This document shows, in pieces, positions 10,001-13,159 of a stretch of 13,159 bases of DNA. This stretch comes from Chromera velia (taxonomy: Eukaryota; Sar; Chromeraceae): NCBI GenBank assembly GCA_018398765.1, contig JAHBMJ010000505.1:1-13159 (forward strand), in the 5' to 3' direction. Position 1 is the first letter of the stretch; each line of letters opens with the position of its first letter. Under the pieces are notes generated by a model that ran no database searches, had not been told where the DNA came from, and saw only the letters and a program-made list of their open reading frames with translations. Made by a program: the position numbers and the translations under genes.

Positions 10001-11274
10001 CTTCGCCTTCTGCTCATTCTCCCCTCCATCTGAGCTCTCCAATTCTCCTTCCTCCGGAATGGTGTCTAGGAAAGGATAAAACCTGTCCTTCTCAAGCCCC
10101 TTGTACACGAAGTGTTTTCCCCTGGGTGTCCTTTCAAATGTCCCATCCGCTCGCCTCTTCTTGAGGTGGGGCGAATGGACAAGAGGCCGCTGACCTACAT
10201 ACATAGAAATATATATATATACAACGTTCAAGAATTGAAGGACTAAAATTCTTAATTACACAACGCTTCGCAAAGAAAAGGTGCTAAGCTCACAATAGCA
10301 CGCACAAACGTACATTCGCAGACAACCATACAGACGTACAGACAGGCAGACACCTAGACAGACAAGGCAGCTAGACATATACCATACAGACTGCTCGATC
10401 ATGCATATATTGTGACTGACCAGAGAGGTGTGGTGGTAGAGTTGGTGGCTGCCCTGCCAGACCAAAGGAAGGGCCGGCAATCTGCTTGGAAAAGGCGGCA
10501 CCGCGCGACGACGTGCTCACAGAGGCAGAAGGAGAGGCCTCACGATCGCTACCCTCCTCCCCTGAGACAATGTCGACGCCCCCCCCGTCCTCGCTCTCCT
10601 CATCTCCCCCTTGCCCCGCCTGCATCTTCCTCTTCTTCGATCGCGCCCTCTTCGTTGGAGAGGTGCATGCATGCTTCCTTCGGGCCTCGAGGGAGAGCTT
10701 GTACGGACGGCAGACTCTCATCCGGACATCGTGGAGCTCGGCCTTCTTCTTCTAGACCGAGCATCTCTGGCACGGCAAGCCAGTGGTGCCCTCTAGGCGG
10801 CCCATCCTGCTCCAATGAGAGGGGGCGGAGGAAGCCGCACGCGACAGCGAGCTTGCCGATACTGAGGCAGCCACCAAACCTGTAAGAAAGCATTGAAAAA
10901 ATCAGAAACGATGAGACAAGTGTTGCTTGCTGCAGCTTGGCATGCCTCTGAGTCGATCATTTGCAGAAACAGACGGACATCTGACATGATTTCATGTCAT
11001 ATGACTGACCACTGAGCTGCCAAAGGTCCTGGGCGAAGTCGTGGTCGTGGTCTTGGCCACGCAGATGCGAGCAGTCTTGATGTAGACGCTGCCTTCTACT
11101 CCTCCGAACACCTGGAGGGTCATCTTCTACTCTGGAAACCGGACCAGTGGTCCTCGGTGCAGCTGACTGGGGGATACCGACAGCTGCAGGCTGTCTGTCT
11201 GTCCTTGTACGACCCCTGCCTTGCGTTTGGGGGGGATCGGGCTCCTCAAAGCCCTCACCGTCTCTTCCTGACAT
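7041..11274 (-). CDS. Transposase-like RNase H-fold protein with four in-frame TAG codons
   Basis: Probable transposase of the element, about 1214 codons. Exons on the - strand: 11274-11010, 10879-10421, 10194-9446 and 9212-7041, with GT-AG introns and agreeing phases (1, 1, 0). The start is the first ATG after TGA at 11299-11301; the end is TGA. Internal TAG codons lie at 10752-10754 (codon 131), 9584-9586 (445), 8769-8771 (639) and 7782-7784 (968). Domains: a Cys motif C125-x2-C128-x16-C145-x14-C160 next to a basic stretch KRARSKKRK (165-173), likely DNA binding and nuclear import; an acidic linker; a core with SVDG (D597), WWGTADQSAF (D687) and CPDCLHFAMR (D849), a candidate catalytic triad; several Cys clusters (CNC, CKCEQC, CGHLCNC); a helical segment ending KYFSMQAYKAFNRM; and an acidic tail ending GDVDMG. 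The end of exon 3 could be 9455 instead of 9446. Family and catalytic residues are inferred from pattern, not alignment. Confidence 0.7.
9213..9445 (-). other. AT-rich intron 3 of the transposase-like gene
   Basis: Separates two coding stretches in different frames; the acceptor is CATACAG before 9212 and the donor is at 9445 (GTTCGT) or 9454 (GTGAAA). It is far more AT-rich than the other introns. It holds a 36-base tandem duplication (9284-9355). Confidence 0.55.
9284..9355 (+). repeat. 36-bp imperfect tandem duplication
   Basis: Two units begin with AAAACCA at 9284 and 9320 and share GGGACAAA at the same offset (9310 and 9346). A third, shorter GGGACAAA copy follows at 9373. All lie inside intron 3 of the - strand gene. 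Confidence 0.7.
10195..10420 (-). other. Intron 2 of the transposase-like gene, with CAGA-like repeat
   Basis: The donor G|GTCAGTCAC and the acceptor TATGTAG|GTCAG place the same GTCAG word at both intron ends. The interior (about 10318-10390 on the + strand) is a degenerate CAGA tract like that in intron 3 of the SET gene. Intron 1 (10880-11009) starts with the same GTCAGTCA word and has the same phase. Confidence 0.6.
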
Positions 11275-11423
11275 GAGAAAAAAAAACAGATCTGACCTTC
11301 AAAACTACTTCAAGACTACAAATCTCGATATTTGCATAACCAGTGGACCTTTTGGATCGCTTTCAACGCGCCGTTGTGATCAGGACAATGGGTTTAGAGA
11401 GTTGAATGCACTACTTTGATGCG

Positions 11424-11461
11424 TAGCCGACTATTCGGAAACATCAGAAATAAGTCGGCTA
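11424..11461 (+). promoter_or_regulatory. Hairpin inside the right TIR
   Basis: TAGCCGACT (11424-11432) pairs perfectly with AGTCGGCTA (11453-11461) around a 20-base loop. It lies directly inside the right inverted repeat and about 150 bases before the start of the - strand gene. Read inward, its loop shares TTCTGAT with the left hairpin. Confidence 0.65.
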
Positions 11462-11470
11462 TCCGGCGTC

Positions 11471-11510
11471 GGGGGGGGGGTATTCGTGCCGGGGCCGCCG
11501 CCCGCATACG
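11471..11510 (-). repeat. Right terminal inverted repeat
   Basis: A run of 10 G is followed by a short spacer and a GC-rich box that is the inverted match of 5272-5313, differing by one base over 24 bases of the box. Confidence 0.85.
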
Positions 11511-11539
11511 AAAACTCAAGCAAACAAACTTTAGAGTAA
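11511..11539 (+). repeat. Right flanking direct repeat (possible target-site duplication)
   Basis: Starts with AAAACTCAAGCAAACAAA directly against the right inverted repeat and ends TTAGAGTAA. It is in the same orientation as 5201-5271, as expected for a duplicated insertion site rather than for part of the inverted repeat. Confidence 0.5.
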
Positions 11540-12284
11540 ATCTCCTTCATGGAAAGAAAACAATGATTAAAAATTTAAAAAACAATGCGTAATTAACGTA
11601 TATCACAAAATTGTAGAGAAAGTTAAAAAAAAAACTAAACGGCTGTACACGGCTAATCCATCTTGGCCCAGTAGATTGTGATTTGCAGCAATGATTTAAA
11701 AAATCTATAAATTAATTTAGAAATAAATCTGAACAAATATCTAAATAAATGTATAATTTTTTATTTCCGATGAACTTTTTATATGAAACCTAGTATTAAA
11801 CTAGGCTTTTCTGCCGCAATGTTATATGCAGTGCTTCAAAAAGAAATATTGAAGGCTCGTTTTCTTTTCAATAAAGAAAAACGTCTTTCTATTTTTATGT
11901 ACGTCTTTTCTTTGCTCTTTCAGTTCTTCTATTATGTCTGTCCTCCTTGTTTTCTTTTTATGCAACGTACGGCCCTTCTCGTTCTCTGTCGGCCTCTCCT
12001 GAGGGTTAGTTTGGCCTGCCTGTCAATCGTAAATATTTTTCTTCGCATCTCCTTCAGGAACGGGAAGAAGAAGGAAAGACAAAACAGAATGCGATCTCAG
12101 CGGAGAGAGGGAAAGAAAGTGACGAGAAAATATGAGACAAAAGGGGAAAGTAAACGTCATACAGAAATGCTATGGATGTGCACTCAGAGTGTCACTTTGT
12201 CTGTCGTTTTGCAGGCAGCCTTCCTGGCATGACTTCTGCTGCATGAGAAGATTGAGCTGAGGCAGGCAGCTTAGTCGTAAACAT
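11540..12284. other. AT-rich then pyrimidine-rich flank, no gene seen
   Basis: Sequence to about 11880 is AT-rich like 4221-5200. From 11880 to 12060 it is pyrimidine-rich, and then purine-rich to about 12150. The open frame at 11783-12232 follows this composition, contains no recognisable motif and was not called. Confidence 0.4.
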
Positions 12285-12347
12285 TCAGACAGTCGTGAAT
12301 GGGTGACCGTCTACCATTGCCGTGATGGTCCACTCCACTCCCAGATC
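12285..12347 (-). CDS. Probable last exon of a - strand host gene
   Basis: A pyrimidine tract and acceptor TTCTTCTCTTCAG lead into 21 codons beginning DLGVEWTITAMVDGHPFTTV and ending in TGA. The product is not recognised. Possible upstream exons are 12893-12850 (good acceptor TTTGCTTTCAG, very good donor GTGAGT) and one starting at 12990 (VPDENIEKLPVLLQSIL), but phases cannot be joined into one model without an additional exon that I did not find. The 5' end would lie beyond the window. If real, the gene converges on the SET gene with the mobile element between them. Confidence 0.35.
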   Translation of the reverse strand, partial: DLGVEWTITAMVDGHPFTTV

Positions 12348-13159
12348 CTGAAGAGAAGAAAAGAGGAGAGGGAAGAAAACGAGAGGACGAGAGTTTTAGA
12401 AGGAAGACTGTCATATTGAAACGTCGATTTCGTGCAAAGCTCTTCTCTTTTCTTCTCCGTCATGAGTCTATATACGACAGCAGATTATCACTCGTTATCA
12501 CTATGCAAGTTGATGAAGGACTGTGCATAAGAGATAGCTGGGTTAAGGCTAGGAAAGTCTACAAATATAAATCATGTGATAAATGCGGATTCACGTCTAT
12601 TTTGGGTCCAACAGGTTTTATCAAGGACTCACTGAGTATCACTCTTCATCTCACTACCATTTCATCTTAGTCACCATTACTCAAATTCTATCAAATTATA
12701 AAAGTAAGGCATTGCTAAAATACGATCTCAAATGACGTATTGCTTCAAACAAAACGTGCGAGCGCTAAAGAAATCAAAAGGCAGACACACCTTAATGTTT
12801 TCCCTGCTTGATGGTTTTTTTGCTCTTGTAGGCATTCACAACGACTCACAAAGTTTGAGAGGAGAAATGAAGGACAGCACTGACTTAGAGAAGCTGAAAG
12901 CAAAGAAAAAGATCTACAGATCCACACGAAATTAATACAAGGATTGATTGAAGCAGCACCGGTAACTTTTCAATGTTTTCATCTGGAACTCTGCGGAAGA
13001 GAGAATGGCTGCGGAGAGACAGTTTCTCGCTCTAGTTATCGACATAGGATCAAAAAACCACTGAAGTGGCTGGAAGGAAGAAAAGCGCCCCTGCCTGATA
13101 CATTGCATTACAAGTGCAAGGAAAGACACGACCTGCGTGCCTTCCAAGAGAGAGGGAGG
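12348..13159. other. Right edge, only tentative exon fragments
   Basis: No complete gene is visible. On the - strand two possible internal exons (12850-12893, and about 12930-12990) have fair splice signals. On the + strand a frame after the acceptor-like CTCTTGTAG at 12831 is open to a TAA at 12933-12935, without a recognisable protein. I see nothing else that can be supported. Confidence 0.25.

Larger units (their letters stand above)
5272..11510. mobile_element. DNA transposon-like element with TIRs and two convergent genes
   Basis: The element is bounded by inverted GC-rich boxes with C/G tracts, each followed inward by a hairpin. Genes start about 170 bases (+ strand) and 200 bases (- strand) inside the two boxes and converge in the middle. 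The - strand gene looks like an RNase H-fold transposase. Flanking direct repeats abut the inverted repeats exactly. Composition is clearly less AT-rich than the flanks. I cannot assign it to a named superfamily; the transposase pattern recalls large DDE/D transposases of protist elements with a late Asp-x-Leu-His motif. Confidence 0.75.

Overview
The window looks like nuclear DNA of a microbial eukaryote. Genes are split into small exons by GT-AG introns of 130-760 bases, introns are full of simple repeats, and there are no bacterial operons or ribosome binding sites. The base composition, tiny exons and GACA/GA repeats would suit an alga or alveolate such as a chromerid, but this is a weak guess. 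No rRNA, tRNA or CRISPR array was recognised.

Left part (1-4220): a six-exon gene on the + strand (507-3790) encodes a 244-residue SET-domain protein with an N-terminal membrane anchor. Every splice junction keeps the reading frame. Three of its five introns are built largely of simple repeats.

Middle part (4220-11900): an AT-rich island contains a roughly 6.2 kb element (5272-11510). The element has terminal inverted repeats made of a GC-rich box plus a C tract, each followed inward by a hairpin, and is flanked by direct copies of an A-rich motif that resemble a long target-site duplication. It carries two multi-exon genes that converge. One is a + strand gene of about 324 codons with no recognised relative. 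The other is a - strand gene of about 1214 codons that resembles an RNase H-fold (DDE/D-type) transposase, with a cysteine-rich motif, a nuclear localisation signal and an acidic tail. The two stop codons are 16 bases apart.

Most striking observation: both element genes read through in-frame TAG codons (four in the - strand gene, three in the + strand gene), with no TAA, TGA or frameshift inside, and both end at TGA. Every gene end recognised in the window is TGA. This suggests UAG is read as an amino acid here, by code reassignment, RNA editing or readthrough, rather than random decay. The alternative, several independent nonsense mutations, is not excluded.

Right part (11900-13159): mostly non-coding sequence, with a probable last exon of a - strand gene ending in TGA (12285-12347) and weaker upstream exon candidates. 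The element would thus sit between the 3' ends of two host genes.
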